DNA from: Snodgrassella communis
GTDB lineage: Bacteria; Pseudomonadota; Gammaproteobacteria; Burkholderiales; Neisseriaceae
NCBI RefSeq assembly: GCF_914768045.1
Contig: NZ_CAJZCD010000004.1
Location: forward strand, 127,918-184,956
DNA: 57,039 bases
Direction of reading: 5' to 3'
Shown here: piece by piece, positions 31,853 to 43,257 of the stretch
How the letters are laid out: every line of letters begins with the position of its first letter
Position numbering within the stretch: the stretch's first letter is position 1
The notes under the pieces: generated by a model
Database searches by the model: none
The model's input: the letters and a program-made list of their open reading frames with translations, nothing else
Told to the model about the DNA's origin: nothing
Program-made: the position numbers and the translations under genes

Positions 31853-33098
31853 GTTACGTAATTACACCATCAATTTTGGACCGCAGCATCCGGCTGCACA
31901 TGGCGTATTGCGCCTGATTCTGGAAATGGATGGTGAAAACATCGTTCGTGCCGATCCGCACATCGGCCTGTTGCATCGTGGTACGGAAAAGCTGGCGGAA
32001 ACACGGACTTATCTGCAAACGCTGCCGTATATGGATCGTCTGGATTATGTATCCATGATGTGTAATGAACAGGCTTACTGCCTGTCGGTTGAACGTCTGC
32101 TCAATATTGAAGTACCCATTCGTGCCCAGTATATCCGCGTGATGTTTGCCGAGATTACTCGCATTCTTAATCATCTGATGGGTATCGGTTCGCATGCACT
32201 GGATATCGGTGCCATGACGGTGTTTCTTTACGCCTTCCGTGAGCGTGAAGATCTAATGGATATTTACGAGGCAGTATCAGGTGCACGTATGCATGCTGCC
32301 TATTTCCGCCCCGGTGGCGTATACCGTGACTTGCCGGATTTCATGCCAAAATACGAATCCAGCAAATACCGCAATGCCAAAGTATTGCAAAAACTCAATG
32401 CCAGCCGTGAAGGTTCACTACTGGACTTTATTGAAGACTTTACCAACCGTTTTCCCGCCTGTGTGGATGAATATGAAAATCTGCTCACCGACAACCGTAT
32501 CTGGAAACAGCGTACTGTCGGCATAGGCGTGGTCTCACCAGAACGAGCCCTGCAAAAAGGTTTTACTGGTGTCATGCTGCGTGGCTCCGGTATTGAATGG
32601 GACGTACGCAAGAAACAGCCTTACGATGCCTATGCTGAGATGGATTTTGATATACCGGTGGGCATCAATGGCGACTGCTATGACCGTTATCTGTGCCGCA
32701 TTCATGAGATGCGTCAAGCTAACCGCATTATCCGCCAGTGTGTGGACTGGCTGAAAGCCAATCCCGGCCCGGTGATTATTGACGACCATACCGTGGCACC
32801 GCCACCTCGCGCTGCTATGAAGGACGGGATGGAAGAACTGATTCATCATTTCAAACTGTTTACTGAAGGTATGCATGTGCCAGAAGGTGAAGTCTATGTG
32901 CCTACTGAACATCCTAAAGGTGAGTTCGGTGTCTATCTGATTTCCGATGGCGCTAATAAACCTTACCGGATGAAAATCCGTGCTCCGGGCTTTGCCCATT
33001 TGCAGGGCATGGATGAAATGGCGCGCGGTCACATGCTGGCGGATGTGGTTGCCATTATTGGTACACAGGATATTGTATTCGGGGAGGTGGATAGATAA
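31845..33098 (+). CDS. nuoD: NADH-quinone oxidoreductase subunit D
   Basis: This is the 49-kDa-type subunit that forms the quinone-reduction site with NuoB. The 417-residue protein begins [20 protein letters not shown], with the quinone-site histidines of the GPQHPA-HG loop. It continues with [12 protein letters not shown] and ends DIVFGEVDR, all family hallmarks. The start is GTG at 31845, placed after a perfect GAGGAG ribosome site and overlapping the nuoC stop. No in-frame ATG would keep the conserved N-terminus. Confidence 0.97.
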   Translation: MSKLRNYTINFGPQHPAAHGVLRLILEMDGENIVRADPHIGLLHRGTEKLAETRTYLQTLPYMDRLDYVSMMCNEQAYCLSVERLLNIEVPIRAQYIRVMFAEITRILNHLMGIGSHALDIGAMTVFLYAFREREDLMDIYEAVSGARMHAAYFRPGGVYRDLPDFMPKYESSKYRNAKVLQKLNASREGSLLDFIEDFTNRFPACVDEYENLLTDNRIWKQRTVGIGVVSPERALQKGFTGVMLRGSGIEWDVRKKQPYDAYAEMDFDIPVGINGDCYDRYLCRIHEMRQANRIIRQCVDWLKANPGPVIIDDHTVAPPPRAAMKDGMEELIHHFKLFTEGMHVPEGEVYVPTEHPKGEFGVYLISDGANKPYRMKIRAPGFAHLQGMDEMARGHMLADVVAIIGTQDIVFGEVDR

Positions 33099-33571
33099 TG
33101 TTGTCCGCTGATAGCTTAAAACAAATTGATACAGAACTGGCCAAATATCCGGCCGATCAGCGTCGCAGTGCCATTATGTCGGCTCTGCGTATAGCGCAAT
33201 CTGAGCTGGGCTGGTTGCAGCCTGAAACTATTGAAGAAGTAGCTGATTATATTGGTATTCCACCGGCGCAGGCGCTGGAAGTGGCTACTTTTTACAATAT
33301 GTACAACCTCAAACCAGTTGGTAAATACAAACTTACCGTATGTACTAATCTGCCCTGTGCCTTGCGTGGTGGCGTGAATGCTGGTGAGTATCTGCAAAAA
33401 CGTCTTGGTATTCGCTATGGTGAAACCACTGCTGATGGGAAATACACGCTGGTAGAAGGCGAGTGCATGGGTGCCTGTGGCGATGCGCCGGTGATGTTAG
33501 TGAATAATCATAAAATGTGTAGCTTTATGAGCGAAGAAGCCATTGAAGCGAAACTGGCGGAGTTGAACTGA
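33098..33571 (+). CDS. nuoE: NADH-quinone oxidoreductase subunit E
   Basis: NuoE carries the [2Fe-2S] cluster N1a of the NADH dehydrogenase module. The 157-residue protein has a thioredoxin-like fold with ligands Cys82 and Cys87 (VCTNLPC) and Cys123 and Cys127 (ECMGAC). The start overlaps the nuoD stop as TAATG and the stop overlaps nuoF as TGATG. Fixed stoichiometry by translational coupling is likely. Confidence 0.97.
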   Translation: MLSADSLKQIDTELAKYPADQRRSAIMSALRIAQSELGWLQPETIEEVADYIGIPPAQALEVATFYNMYNLKPVGKYKLTVCTNLPCALRGGVNAGEYLQKRLGIRYGETTADGKYTLVEGECMGACGDAPVMLVNNHKMCSFMSEEAIEAKLAELN

Positions 33572-34866
33572 TGGCAATGTACCAGAATGGCGTGATTTTC
33601 GATCAGGTTGATACTTCCGACCCCAATTGCTGGACGCTGGAAGCCTATATAGCACGCGGTGGCTATCAGGCTTTGAAAAAAATCATCAATGAAAAAATGG
33701 CGCCGGATGATGTCATCGCTGAGCTTAAGACTTCCGGTCTGCGTGGTCGCGGTGGTGCCGGCTTTCCAACCGGGCTGAAATGGAGCTTTATGCCGCGTTC
33801 GTTTCCGGGCACTAAATATGTTGTCTGCAATACCGATGAAGGTGAACCGGGTACATTCAAAGATCGTGATATCATTGATTATAATCCACATGCGTTGATT
33901 GAAGGCATGATTATCGGTGGCTATGCCATGGGTGCGGCCGCTGGTTATAACTATATTCATGGCGAAATCTTCGAAAGCTATCTGCGCTTTGAAACAGCTT
34001 TACAACAAGCACGGGCTGCCGGTTTTCTGGGACAGAATATTCTGGGTAGTGAATTCAGCTTTGAACTGTATGCCCATCATGGCTATGGTGCTTATATCTG
34101 TGGTGAAGAAACGGCATTGCTGGAGTCGCTGGAAGGCAAGAAAGGCCAGCCACGCTTCAAGCCGCCATTTCCGGCGTCCTATGGCTTATACGGCAAACCT
34201 ACTACCGTCAATAACACCGAAACCTTTTCCTCTGTGCCATTCATTATTCGTGATGGCGGCCAGCAGTTTGCCGATAAAGGTATTCCGAATAATGGCGGAA
34301 CCAAGCTCTTTTCTGTATCCGGCCATGTTGAGCGTCCCGGTAATTATGAAATTCCACTAGGCACACCATTTAAAGATTTACTCGACATGTGCGGTGGCAT
34401 GCGTCATGGCAAAAAGCTCAAAGCAGTGATTCCGGGTGGTTCTTCTGCGCCGGTATTGCCAGCTGACATCATGATGGAACTGACCATGGATTATGACGCC
34501 ATTGCCAAAGCCGGCTCAATGCTCGGTTCTGGTGCCGTAATCGTCATGGACGAAGATGTCTGCATGGTGAAAGCACTGGAGCGGCTAAGCTATTTCTATT
34601 TTGAAGAATCATGTGGACAATGCACGCCCTGCCGTGAAGGAACCGGCTGGCTATATCGCATTATTCACCGTATTGCCTCTGGTAAAGGCCGGCCGGAGGA
34701 TCTGGATTTGCTGGAATCAATTGGCAGCAATATGTCCGGACGCACCATCTGTGCACTGGCGGACGCAGCAGTGATGCCAATACAGGGCTTTATGAAGCAT
34801 TTCCGCCCCGAGTTTGAGCACTACATCAAACACGGCAAACCCATGAAAGAACATCGCTGGTGCTAA
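33571..34866 (+). CDS. nuoF: NADH-quinone oxidoreductase subunit F
   Basis: NuoF binds NADH and FMN and holds cluster N3. The 431-residue protein has the nucleotide-binding glycine-rich loop [11 protein letters not shown] (58-68), the FMN-region [15 protein letters not shown], and cluster ligands Cys348, Cys351 and Cys354 (SCGQCTPC) with Cys394 (RTICALAD). It shares one base with the nuoE stop. A 32-base gap separates it from nuoG. Confidence 0.97.
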   Translation: MAMYQNGVIFDQVDTSDPNCWTLEAYIARGGYQALKKIINEKMAPDDVIAELKTSGLRGRGGAGFPTGLKWSFMPRSFPGTKYVVCNTDEGEPGTFKDRDIIDYNPHALIEGMIIGGYAMGAAAGYNYIHGEIFESYLRFETALQQARAAGFLGQNILGSEFSFELYAHHGYGAYICGEETALLESLEGKKGQPRFKPPFPASYGLYGKPTTVNNTETFSSVPFIIRDGGQQFADKGIPNNGGTKLFSVSGHVERPGNYEIPLGTPFKDLLDMCGGMRHGKKLKAVIPGGSSAPVLPADIMMELTMDYDAIAKAGSMLGSGAVIVMDEDVCMVKALERLSYFYFEESCGQCTPCREGTGWLYRIIHRIASGKGRPEDLDLLESIGSNMSGRTICALADAAVMPIQGFMKHFRPEFEHYIKHGKPMKEHRWC

Positions 34867-34898
34867 GGCACTATCTGCTTAATTAGGATTGCGAACCT

Positions 34899-37151
34899 AT
34901 GTTACAAATTCAAATTGACGGTAAACAACTCTCTGTCGAGCAGGGTAGTACGGTGATAGAAGCCGCCCATCAGGCCGGTACCTTTATTCCGCATTTTTGC
35001 TATCACAAAAAATTGTCTATCGCCGCCAACTGTCGTATGTGTCTGGTTGAGGTAGAAAAATCACGCAAACCATTACCAGCCTGTGCTACACCGGTTACCG
35101 ATGGTATGGTGGTTAAAACCAATTCACCCATGACTAAAGATGCCCAGAAAGGGGTAATGGAGTTTTTGCTGATTAATCACCCGCTGGATTGCCCGATATG
35201 CGATCAGGGCGGTGAATGTCTGTTGCAGGACTTATCCATGGGCTATGGTAAAGGTGCCAGTCGTTATACCGAAGCCAAACATGCAGTGGTCGGCAAGGAA
35301 ATGGGGCCATTGGTATCGGCTGCGGAAATGAGCCGCTGTATACACTGTACCCGCTGTATTCGTTTTACTGAAGAAATTGCCGGTAAACAGGAACTGGCGA
35401 TGAAAAATCGTGGTGAACATTCCGAAATTACTCCGTTTGCCGGTAAAACACTGGAAACCGAGCTGTCTGGTAATGTGATTGATTTGTGTCCTGTTGGTGC
35501 CTTAACCAGTAAACCGTTCCGCTATGACAGCCGCTCATGGGAATTAAGCCGGCGTAAATCTATTTCTGCTCATGATGCCTTGGGCAGCAACCTGATTGTT
35601 CAGACTAAAGACCACACCGTACGGCGCGTATTGCCATTGGAAAACGAAGCCATCAATGAATGCTGGCTCAGTGATCGTGACCGTTTTGCCTATGCTGGGC
35701 TGTATCAGCAGCGCTTAACTCAGCCACAAATCAAACAGAATAACCAGTGGCATACTGTCGACTGGCAAACTGCACTGGATTACGTTGCCAAAGGTTTGCA
35801 TGGTGTCAGCCATGACTTTGGTGCCGATGGGATTGGTATGTGGGTTAATCCGGCCAATACCATTGAAGAAATGTATCTGGCACGTAAACTGGCTGATGGC
35901 CTTGGTATTAATGCTGTAGACAGTCGTCTGCGTTCACTGGATGGCCGTTTGGCGGCCGCTGCTAAAGGCGCTCAATGGCTGGGACAGAACATCGAACAAC
36001 TGGCAGAAAACGAAGTGATTCTGGTGGTTGGCGCCCGTTTGCGGCAGGAACAGCCACTACTCACAGCTCGTATCCGTCAGGCAGCCAAAAATGGTACCAA
36101 AATAGCTGTTCTGGCCGCTGCTGCTGAAGAATTGTTTATGCCCTTGCTGGCACAGGTGAGCCTGCATCCGTATCAGTGGATTGACTGGTTGAGTAATGCA
36201 CTTAACAGCGAAGTAGGGCAGACATTATTACAGGCACAAAAAGCCAGCATTATTCTCGGTGCTGATGTACTGAATCACCCAGATGCCGCTGCTGTTTATG
36301 CTGCTGCACAGGACTTGGCTGTGGCTACTGATAGCATTCTCGGGATATTGCCACAGGCAGCCAACAGTATTGGTGCCGAAGTGCTTGGTGTGGCCGCCAG
36401 AAAAACAGAACATACCATTACTGCACAGATTGCGCAGCCAAAACAGGCCGTGATGTTGCTTAATGTTGAGCCAGACATGGATGTCGCCAATGGTGCTGCG
36501 GCTATTGCCGCACTGAAACAGGCGCAGACAGTGATGGCATTTAGTGCGTATGATAGTGAGGTATTGCGTGAGGTGGCCGATGTCATGCTGCCAATCACCC
36601 CATTTACCGAAACATCCGGTAGCCTCATCAATATGGAAGGCCGTTTGCAGTCTTTCCATGGCGTGGTACAGGCCTATGGTGAAGCCAGACCATTATGGAA
36701 AGTATTGCGTGTACTGGGCAACGTGCTTGAACTGCCGGGGTTTGAATATGAAAACACCCAGCAGATCCTGACAGATGCACTTGCTAAAGACCAGTTGCCA
36801 GCCTTACTGAATAACCAAATACAACCGGTTGCGACCACTGATCCCAATATCAGTCTGGTGCGGGTTGGCGGAGTGAGTCTGTATGCTACCGATGGCATTG
36901 TGCGTCGTTCTGCGCCCTTACAGAACACAGTACATGCCGCAGTGCCCACAGCGCGGATTCACAGTACCACGCTGAATACGCTGGGGCTGGCTGATGGGGA
37001 TACTGCACTGGCCAGACAGGGAAATAGTACCGTAGCCGTTACAGTGGCTGCTGACGACACCCTGCCGGAAAACGTACTGTTGTTGCCATTACATCAGAGT
37101 AACTGGCAACTGGGTGCTTTATTGACCACTGTTGAATTGAGTAAAGGATAA
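34899..37151 (+). CDS. nuoG: NADH-quinone oxidoreductase subunit G
   Basis: This is the large iron-sulphur subunit of the peripheral arm. In its 750 residues the N-terminal ferredoxin-like domain has [2Fe-2S] ligands Cys34, Cys45, Cys48 and Cys62. A His-Cys cluster site follows (His92, Cys96, Cys99, Cys105), then a [4Fe-4S] site (Cys145, Cys148, Cys151, Cys195). The rest is a molybdopterin-oxidoreductase-like domain without obvious cofactor residues. The length is on the short side compared with the roughly 900 of E. coli, but normal for Neisseriaceae-type NuoG as far as I recall. Confidence 0.96.
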   Translation: MLQIQIDGKQLSVEQGSTVIEAAHQAGTFIPHFCYHKKLSIAANCRMCLVEVEKSRKPLPACATPVTDGMVVKTNSPMTKDAQKGVMEFLLINHPLDCPICDQGGECLLQDLSMGYGKGASRYTEAKHAVVGKEMGPLVSAAEMSRCIHCTRCIRFTEEIAGKQELAMKNRGEHSEITPFAGKTLETELSGNVIDLCPVGALTSKPFRYDSRSWELSRRKSISAHDALGSNLIVQTKDHTVRRVLPLENEAINECWLSDRDRFAYAGLYQQRLTQPQIKQNNQWHTVDWQTALDYVAKGLHGVSHDFGADGIGMWVNPANTIEEMYLARKLADGLGINAVDSRLRSLDGRLAAAAKGAQWLGQNIEQLAENEVILVVGARLRQEQPLLTARIRQAAKNGTKIAVLAAAAEELFMPLLAQVSLHPYQWIDWLSNALNSEVGQTLLQAQKASIILGADVLNHPDAAAVYAAAQDLAVATDSILGILPQAANSIGAEVLGVAARKTEHTITAQIAQPKQAVMLLNVEPDMDVANGAAAIAALKQAQTVMAFSAYDSEVLREVADVMLPITPFTETSGSLINMEGRLQSFHGVVQAYGEARPLWKVLRVLGNVLELPGFEYENTQQILTDALAKDQLPALLNNQIQPVATTDPNISLVRVGGVSLYATDGIVRRSAPLQNTVHAAVPTARIHSTTLNTLGLADGDTALARQGNSTVAVTVAADDTLPENVLLLPLHQSNWQLGALLTTVELSKG

Positions 37152-37153
37152 TC

Positions 37154-38203
37154 ATGCAAGCGTGGTTTCAACAATTACTGGGTAACGACTTCGGCTTACT
37201 GGTGTCTGTCATTGTCAAAATAGTCATCATCATGCTGCCGCTGATTCTTACCGTAGCTTATCTGACTTATTTTGAACGTAAAGTTATCGGTTACATGCAG
37301 CTGCGTGTCGGCCCGAACGTAACCGGCCCTTATGGCTTAATCCAGCCCTTCGCTGACGTATTAAAACTGTTATTTAAAGAAGTTACCCGCCCGTCGCAGG
37401 CCAACAAGGCATTGTTCTATATCGGGCCGATGATGTCGCTGATGCCGGCTTTTGCTGCTTGGGCAGTGATTCCGTTCAGTGAAAGCTGGTTTCTGACCAG
37501 AATCAATGCCGGTTTGCTCTATATCCTGATGATTACCTCGCTGTCTGTGTATGGTGTCATCATTGCTGGCTGGGCTTCCAACTCCAAATATGCCTTTCTG
37601 GGTGCCATGCGTGCTTCGGCACAAACCATCTCCTATGAAATAGCGATGGGTTTTGCCCTGATTGGGGTGATAATGGTATCCGGCAGCATGGATTTTCACG
37701 ATATTGTGATGGCACAAGCCAAAGGCTATGCCGGTGGTTCGGTTTTTTCATGGAACTGGCTGCCATTGTTCCCATTGTTTGTGGTGTATCTGATTTCCGC
37801 AGTGGCCGAAACCAATCGCGCCCCGTTTGACGTGGCCGAAGGTGAATCGGAAATTGTTGCTGGTTTTCATGTTGAGTATTCTGGTTTTGCCTTTGCCTTA
37901 TTTTTTCTGGCCGAATATATATTCATGATTCTTGTGGCTGCCCTGACCGCACTGTTGTTCTTTGGTGGCTGGTTATCCCCCTTCCCGCAAAGCTGGGGTT
38001 TCATTGGTACACCAAGCGTACTGTGGATGTTCCTGAAAATGGCGCTGGTGTTGTACTTTTATCTGTGGATACGGGCAACTTTCCCACGTTACCGCTACGA
38101 TCAGATTATGCGTCTGGGCTGGAAAGTACTGATTCCGGTAACCATCGTCGCAGTGATTGTATTGGGTTTGTGGATGATTTCACCCCTGTCTTTATGGCGT
38201 TAA
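37154..38203 (+). CDS. nuoH: NADH-quinone oxidoreductase subunit H
   Basis: This membrane subunit lines the quinone-access channel. The 349-residue, eight-helix protein has the conserved [17 protein letters not shown] loop (about 37-53), KEVTRP, and the acidic loop [25 protein letters not shown] that faces the quinone site. It starts three bases after the nuoG stop. This is the first of the membrane-arm block that continues to nuoN, with nuoI in between. Confidence 0.96.
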   Translation: MQAWFQQLLGNDFGLLVSVIVKIVIIMLPLILTVAYLTYFERKVIGYMQLRVGPNVTGPYGLIQPFADVLKLLFKEVTRPSQANKALFYIGPMMSLMPAFAAWAVIPFSESWFLTRINAGLLYILMITSLSVYGVIIAGWASNSKYAFLGAMRASAQTISYEIAMGFALIGVIMVSGSMDFHDIVMAQAKGYAGGSVFSWNWLPLFPLFVVYLISAVAETNRAPFDVAEGESEIVAGFHVEYSGFAFALFFLAEYIFMILVAALTALLFFGGWLSPFPQSWGFIGTPSVLWMFLKMALVLYFYLWIRATFPRYRYDQIMRLGWKVLIPVTIVAVIVLGLWMISPLSLWR

Positions 38204-38221
38204 ACAGGGAGAGGCACTGAT

Positions 38222-38701
38222 ATGGCAAATATAATTAAAACTTTTCTACTGACCGAGTTGCTTGCGGGCATGAAAGTAACCTTAAAAAACTTTTTTGCAC
38301 GTAAAGAAACCATTTATTTTCCCGAAGAAAAAACGCCACAATCGGTTCGGTTCCGTGGTCTGCATGCACAACGGCGCTATCCCAATGGTGAGGAGCGCTG
38401 TATTGCCTGCAAACTGTGTGAAGCCGTATGCCCGGCAATGGCGATTAATATTGAGTCGGAAAAACGCGAGGACGGGACACGGCGAACAACCCGTTATGAT
38501 ATCGATCTGACCAAATGTATCTTCTGCGGTTTCTGTGAAGAAGCCTGTCCAGTAGACGCTATTGTAGAAACACAGATTTTCGAATATCACGGTGAAAAAC
38601 GCGGAGATCTGTATTTCACCAAACCCATGTTGCTGGCCATTGGCGATCGTTATGAAGAAGATATCGCCAAATGCAAAGCTGCAGATGCACCGTATCGCTA
38701 A
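38222..38701 (+). CDS. nuoI: NADH-quinone oxidoreductase subunit I
   Basis: NuoI carries clusters N6a and N6b, which pass electrons from NuoG to NuoB. The 159-residue protein has two classical [4Fe-4S] ferredoxin motifs: Cys60, Cys63, Cys66 and Cys70 ([12 protein letters not shown]), and Cys99, Cys102, Cys105 and Cys109 ([12 protein letters not shown]). Its amphipathic N-terminus associates with the membrane. An AGGGAGAG-type ribosome site lies in the 18-base gap after nuoH. Confidence 0.97.
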   Translation: MANIIKTFLLTELLAGMKVTLKNFFARKETIYFPEEKTPQSVRFRGLHAQRRYPNGEERCIACKLCEAVCPAMAINIESEKREDGTRRTTRYDIDLTKCIFCGFCEEACPVDAIVETQIFEYHGEKRGDLYFTKPMLLAIGDRYEEDIAKCKAADAPYR

Positions 38702-38710
38702 GGGGTAGTC

Positions 38711-39364
38711 ATGAATTTACCATTAATACTGTTTTATGTATTTGCTGCGGTCATTCTGCTGGGCGCAATCAATACAGTGATTGCCAAAAATCCGGTACAT
38801 GCAGTTTTGTTTCTGGTGCTGACATTCTGTGCCAGTGCCATGATGTGGATTCTGATGCAGGCCGAATTTCTGGGCATTGTGCTGGTGGTGGTCTATGTAG
38901 GGGCAGTAATGGTGCTGTTCCTGTTTGTCATCATGATGCTGAATATTGATATTGAACAGATGCGCGCTGGATTCTGGCGTCATGCGCCCATTGCCGCACT
39001 GGTAGGTATTCTGACTGCTGCACTGCTGATTGTGATTCTGGTGAATCCACAGCTGGATTTAGCACATCTGGGTACAGACAAACCACTGCCTGCTGATTAC
39101 AGTAATGTACGTGACTTAGGTATGCAGATTTACACGACCTATCTGTTACCATTTGAACTGGCCGCTATATTGCTGGTGCTGGGGATGGTTGCTGCCATTG
39201 CACTGGTACACCGGCAAACGCCTAATCCACGTCGTACCAATCCGGCCGAACAAGTTAAAGTGCAGGCCAAAGACCGTTTCCGTATGGTGAAAATGCAGCC
39301 TGAAGTGGCTACACCAATAACCGAAACCCGTGAAGAAGCGACAGCAGGGGAGGAAAAAGCATGA
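38711..39364 (+). CDS. nuoJ: NADH-quinone oxidoreductase subunit J
   Basis: This membrane-arm subunit of 217 residues has five helices. Its TM3 region [21 protein letters not shown] matches the family pi-bulge segment thought to couple quinone reduction to proton movement. A longer, charged C-terminal tail (about 165-217, with many Arg, Lys and Glu) extends into the cytoplasm. The stop overlaps the nuoK start by four bases (ATGA). Confidence 0.95.
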   Translation: MNLPLILFYVFAAVILLGAINTVIAKNPVHAVLFLVLTFCASAMMWILMQAEFLGIVLVVVYVGAVMVLFLFVIMMLNIDIEQMRAGFWRHAPIAALVGILTAALLIVILVNPQLDLAHLGTDKPLPADYSNVRDLGMQIYTTYLLPFELAAILLVLGMVAAIALVHRQTPNPRRTNPAEQVKVQAKDRFRMVKMQPEVATPITETREEATAGEEKA

Positions 39365-39666
39365 TTACCTTAACCCATTATCTGGTTCTCAGCGCGATAC
39401 TATTTGCCATTTCTGCCATGGGCATTTTTATGAACCGCAAAAACGTACTTGTGCTGCTGATGTCAATTGAATTAATGCTACTGGCGGTAAACTTTAATTT
39501 CGTGGCTTTTTCCCGTTATCTCGGTGACACAGCCGGACAGATTTTTGTCTTTTTTATTCTGACAGTCGCTGCGGCAGAATCTGCTATTGGTCTGGCGATT
39601 ATGGTGCTGATTTTCCGTAACCGTCAGAGCATCAACGTACAGGATCTGGATAGCCTCAAAGGCTAA
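39361..39666 (+). CDS. nuoK: NADH-quinone oxidoreductase subunit K
   Basis: This small three-helix proton-channel subunit has 101 residues. The key membrane glutamates are present: Glu37 in [13 protein letters not shown] and Glu73 in [11 protein letters not shown], corresponding to E36 and E72 of E. coli. It starts inside the nuoJ stop. Confidence 0.97.
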   Translation: MITLTHYLVLSAILFAISAMGIFMNRKNVLVLLMSIELMLLAVNFNFVAFSRYLGDTAGQIFVFFILTVAAAESAIGLAIMVLIFRNRQSINVQDLDSLKG

Positions 39667-39691
39667 CGGGTGAGAGGAACAAGAGAAAATT

Positions 39692-41716
39692 ATGTCTATT
39701 TATCTGATTATTGCTTTGGCTCCACTCATCGGTTCACTGCTGGCCGGCTTGTGTGGCAAGCTGATTGGTCGTAGGGGAGCACATAGCGTGACCATTGCCG
39801 GTGTGGCTATTTCTGCGGCATTATCTGCGTGGGTGCTTTATGGTTTGATGAACGGCACCCGCCAGCCTTTTGATGAAAACGTCTATACTTGGCTGACCAT
39901 GGGCGGGCTGGATTTTTCAGTTGGCTTCCTGATTGATAACCTAACCGCCACTATGTTAGTGATTGTCACCAGCGTGTCATTGATGGTGCATATCTATACC
40001 ATTGGTTACATGAGTGATGATGATGGTTATCAGCGCTTCTTCAGTTATATCTCCCTGTTTACCTTTTCCATGCTGATGCTGGTAATGAGTAATAACTTTA
40101 TCCAGCTGTTCTTTGGCTGGGAAGCAGTGGGGCTGGTATCTTATCTGCTGATTGGTTTTTACTTCAAACGTGACAGCGCCATCTTTGCCAATCTGAAAGC
40201 ATTTCTGGTTAACCGTGTTGGCGACTTTGGCTTTGTATTGGGAATTGGCTTGATACTTGCTTATTTTGGCGGCAGTCTGCGCTATGCTGATGTGTTTCAG
40301 TATATAGATCAAGTGAAAAATGCCACCATCGAACTGATTCCCGGCCATCCTTGGTCATTAATTACCGTTACCTGCATTCTGCTGTTCGTAGGAGCGATGG
40401 GTAAATCTGCCCAGTTTCCATTGCATGTATGGCTGCCGGATTCAATGGAAGGACCAACTCCGATTTCTGCGCTGATTCACGCCGCCACCATGGTGACAGC
40501 CGGTATTTTCATGGTGTCACGCATGTCTCCACTATATGAACTGTCTGATACCGCACTGGGTGTGATTATGGTATCTGGCACCATTACCGCGCTGTTTATG
40601 GGCTTTCTGGGCATGATTCAGAACGACATCAAGCGAGTGATTGCCTATTCCACCTTGTCACAACTTGGTTATATGACTGTGGCACTGGGTGCTTCAGCCT
40701 ATAATATTGCCGTATTCCATGTCATGACCCATGCTTTCTTCAAAGCCCTGTTATTCCTCGCGGCCGGTAGCGTGATTATGGGCATGCACCATGATCAGGA
40801 TATGCGCCATATGGGTGGCTTGCGCAAGTATATGCCGGTAACGTGGATTTGTATGCTGATTGGTTCCCTGTCACTGATTGGTACCCCATTCTTCTCTGGC
40901 TTCTATTCCAAGGATTCCATTATTGATGCAGTCAAAGCGTCAAATCTGCCATTCAGCAGTATTGCCTATGTTGCGCTGGTAGCCAGTGTCTTTGTGACCG
41001 CTTTCTACTCATTCCGCCTGTATTTTCTGGTCTTTCACGGCGAAGAAAAATGGCGTAAAGCCGAGCATGGTGAGCATCATCACAGCGAAGAGCACCATGG
41101 TCTGCGTCCACAGGATAATCCGCATGAAAGCCCGCTAGTGGTAACCATTCCGCTGATTCTGCTGGCTATTCCTTCAGTATTTGTCGGCATGTGGGCCATC
41201 AAACCAATGTTATTTAGTGATTTCTACCAGCATGTGATATTCATTAATAGTGCAGCACATCCGGCGCTGGCTACGGTAGAAGAAGAATATCACGGCATCT
41301 TTGCCATGGCCTTACACAGCCTAACCACACCTGTGTTATGGCTGGTGATTGCCGGGGTAGTACTGGCGTGGTTCTTCTACATGAAAAAACCGCATATTCC
41401 AGCCAGAATCGTGGCGTCTATCCGTCCAGTTTATGCCCTGCTGGATAACAAATACTATCTGGATGCACTTTACTATAACGTTTTTGCCAAAGGCAGCCGT
41501 CTGCTGGGAACGTTGTTCTGGAAAGTAGGCGACGTTTTCATCATTGATAAATTAATCGTTAACGGTGCCGCGCGCGTCGTGGCTACTATTGCAGCATTGG
41601 TACGGCGGATTCAGACCGGCTACATCTATACCTATGCAACCGCAATGGTGGTTGGTGTGTTTGTGCTGGTAGCGTGGACTTTCTGGCCATTGCTGAAAAC
41701 CATGTTCGGCGGTTAA
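39692..41716 (+). CDS. nuoL: NADH-quinone oxidoreductase subunit L
   Basis: This is the distal antiporter-like proton pump of complex I, 674 residues with about 16 membrane helices. It has the conserved FFGWEAVGLVSYLLIGF (channel glutamate), GKSAQFPLHVWLPDSMEGPTPISALIHAATMV, and a lateral amphipathic helix near the C-terminus. A His/Glu-rich cytoplasmic loop (about residues 455-470, EHGEHHHSEEHHG) is a local peculiarity that might bind metal. Confidence 0.97.
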   Translation: MSIYLIIALAPLIGSLLAGLCGKLIGRRGAHSVTIAGVAISAALSAWVLYGLMNGTRQPFDENVYTWLTMGGLDFSVGFLIDNLTATMLVIVTSVSLMVHIYTIGYMSDDDGYQRFFSYISLFTFSMLMLVMSNNFIQLFFGWEAVGLVSYLLIGFYFKRDSAIFANLKAFLVNRVGDFGFVLGIGLILAYFGGSLRYADVFQYIDQVKNATIELIPGHPWSLITVTCILLFVGAMGKSAQFPLHVWLPDSMEGPTPISALIHAATMVTAGIFMVSRMSPLYELSDTALGVIMVSGTITALFMGFLGMIQNDIKRVIAYSTLSQLGYMTVALGASAYNIAVFHVMTHAFFKALLFLAAGSVIMGMHHDQDMRHMGGLRKYMPVTWICMLIGSLSLIGTPFFSGFYSKDSIIDAVKASNLPFSSIAYVALVASVFVTAFYSFRLYFLVFHGEEKWRKAEHGEHHHSEEHHGLRPQDNPHESPLVVTIPLILLAIPSVFVGMWAIKPMLFSDFYQHVIFINSAAHPALATVEEEYHGIFAMALHSLTTPVLWLVIAGVVLAWFFYMKKPHIPARIVASIRPVYALLDNKYYLDALYYNVFAKGSRLLGTLFWKVGDVFIIDKLIVNGAARVVATIAALVRRIQTGYIYTYATAMVVGVFVLVAWTFWPLLKTMFGG

Positions 41717-41753
41717 TTGAAAGCATTCAACTTGGTATCTTTAGGCTATAAAT

Positions 41754-43247
41754 ATGTACGATAACTTACTCAGTTTGGCGATTTGGCTGCCTGTGGCAGC
41801 CGGCATCGTAGTGCTGGCGACTGGCTCAGACAGGCACGCTGGTATAGCCAGAATGCTGGCCTTAATCGGTGCGCTGGTTTCCTTTTTAATCACCATACCG
41901 CTGTTTTGCAAATTTGATCGTTTAAATGGTGGCTTCCAATTCACAGAATTTCATGTCTGGATTGAAAGTCTCAACATCAACTATGCATTAGGTGTTGATG
42001 GCCTGTCTGTCCTGTTTGTGATTCTGAACAGCTTCACAACCTTACTGGTGGTGCTGGCTGGCTGGCAGGTTATTCAGAAACGGCCGGCACAATATATGGC
42101 AGCTTTCCTGATTATGTCGGGACTGATTAATGGCGCGTTTGCAGCCATGGATGCCATTTTGTTCTACGTGTTCTTTGAAGGCATGCTGATTCCGATGTAT
42201 CTGATTATCGGTATCTGGGGCGGTCCAAGGCGCGTATACGCATCCATCAAGTTTTTCCTGTATACCCTGATGGGTTCGTTGCTGATGTTGGTTGGTTTTG
42301 TGTATCTGTCTACCCAGACTGGCGGTTTCTCAATTGAAGCATGGCACAACATCAAGCACATTGCCATGACGGCGCAGATTTTACTGTTTATTGGTTTTTT
42401 CCTGTCTTTTGCAGTGAAAGTGCCAATGTGGCCAGTCCACACATGGCTACCGGATGCACACGTGGAAGCGCCCACTGGTGGTTCAATGGTGTTGGCTGCC
42501 ATTACCCTGAAGATCGGTGCCTATGGCTTCTTGCGTTTTATGCTGCCTATCCTGCCGGATGCCGCGCGTTATTTTGCGCCAGTAATCATCGTACTGAGTC
42601 TGGTAGCGGTGATTTATATCGGTATGGTAGCGCTGGTACAGACAGACATGAAAAAACTGGTGGCTTATTCTTCCATCAGCCACATGGGTTTTGTTACCTT
42701 AGGTTTCTTCCTGTTTACCGGCGGATATTTGAATGAATGGGCCTTTAAAGGTGCCATCATGCAAATGGTGTCACATGGGTTTGTTTCTGCTGCCATGTTC
42801 ATGAGTATTGGTGTCATGTATGACCGCATGCATACCCGCGATATTTCTGCCTACGGTGGCGTGGTAAACAGTATGCCCGTATTTGCCTCTTTCATGCTGC
42901 TGTTTGCCATGGCCAATGCCGGCTTACCCGGTACTTCCGGTTTTGTGGGCGAATTCATGGTAATTGTTGGTGCAGTAAAAACCAATTTCTGGATTGGTGC
43001 TCTGGCTGCGTTAACCCTGATTTATGGTGCAGCCTATACCCTGTGGATGTTTAAACGGGTTATTTTTGGCACCATCAAAAACCCCGAAGTGGCGCAATTA
43101 AAAGATGTGAATAAACGCGAACTGCTTATACTGGTGATTCTGGCCATAGCGGTACTCGGTTTTGGTTTGTATCCTGAACCATTTATTGCCGTTGTTCATC
43201 AGGCAGCAAATGATTTAATTGTCCAAGCGGCACAAAGCAAACTGTAA
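41754..43247 (+). CDS. nuoM: NADH-quinone oxidoreductase subunit M
   Basis: This antiporter-like membrane subunit has 497 residues. The essential Glu142 lies in FFEGMLIPMYL (E144 in E. coli), and the channel segment is KVPMWPVHTWLPDAHVEAPTGGS. Fourteen helices fit the length. It lies 37 bases after nuoL and 10 bases before nuoN, with AAGGAAATG-type spacing at the junction. Confidence 0.96.
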   Translation: MYDNLLSLAIWLPVAAGIVVLATGSDRHAGIARMLALIGALVSFLITIPLFCKFDRLNGGFQFTEFHVWIESLNINYALGVDGLSVLFVILNSFTTLLVVLAGWQVIQKRPAQYMAAFLIMSGLINGAFAAMDAILFYVFFEGMLIPMYLIIGIWGGPRRVYASIKFFLYTLMGSLLMLVGFVYLSTQTGGFSIEAWHNIKHIAMTAQILLFIGFFLSFAVKVPMWPVHTWLPDAHVEAPTGGSMVLAAITLKIGAYGFLRFMLPILPDAARYFAPVIIVLSLVAVIYIGMVALVQTDMKKLVAYSSISHMGFVTLGFFLFTGGYLNEWAFKGAIMQMVSHGFVSAAMFMSIGVMYDRMHTRDISAYGGVVNSMPVFASFMLLFAMANAGLPGTSGFVGEFMVIVGAVKTNFWIGALAALTLIYGAAYTLWMFKRVIFGTIKNPEVAQLKDVNKRELLILVILAIAVLGFGLYPEPFIAVVHQAANDLIVQAAQSKL

Positions 43248-43257
43248 GGAAATGTGA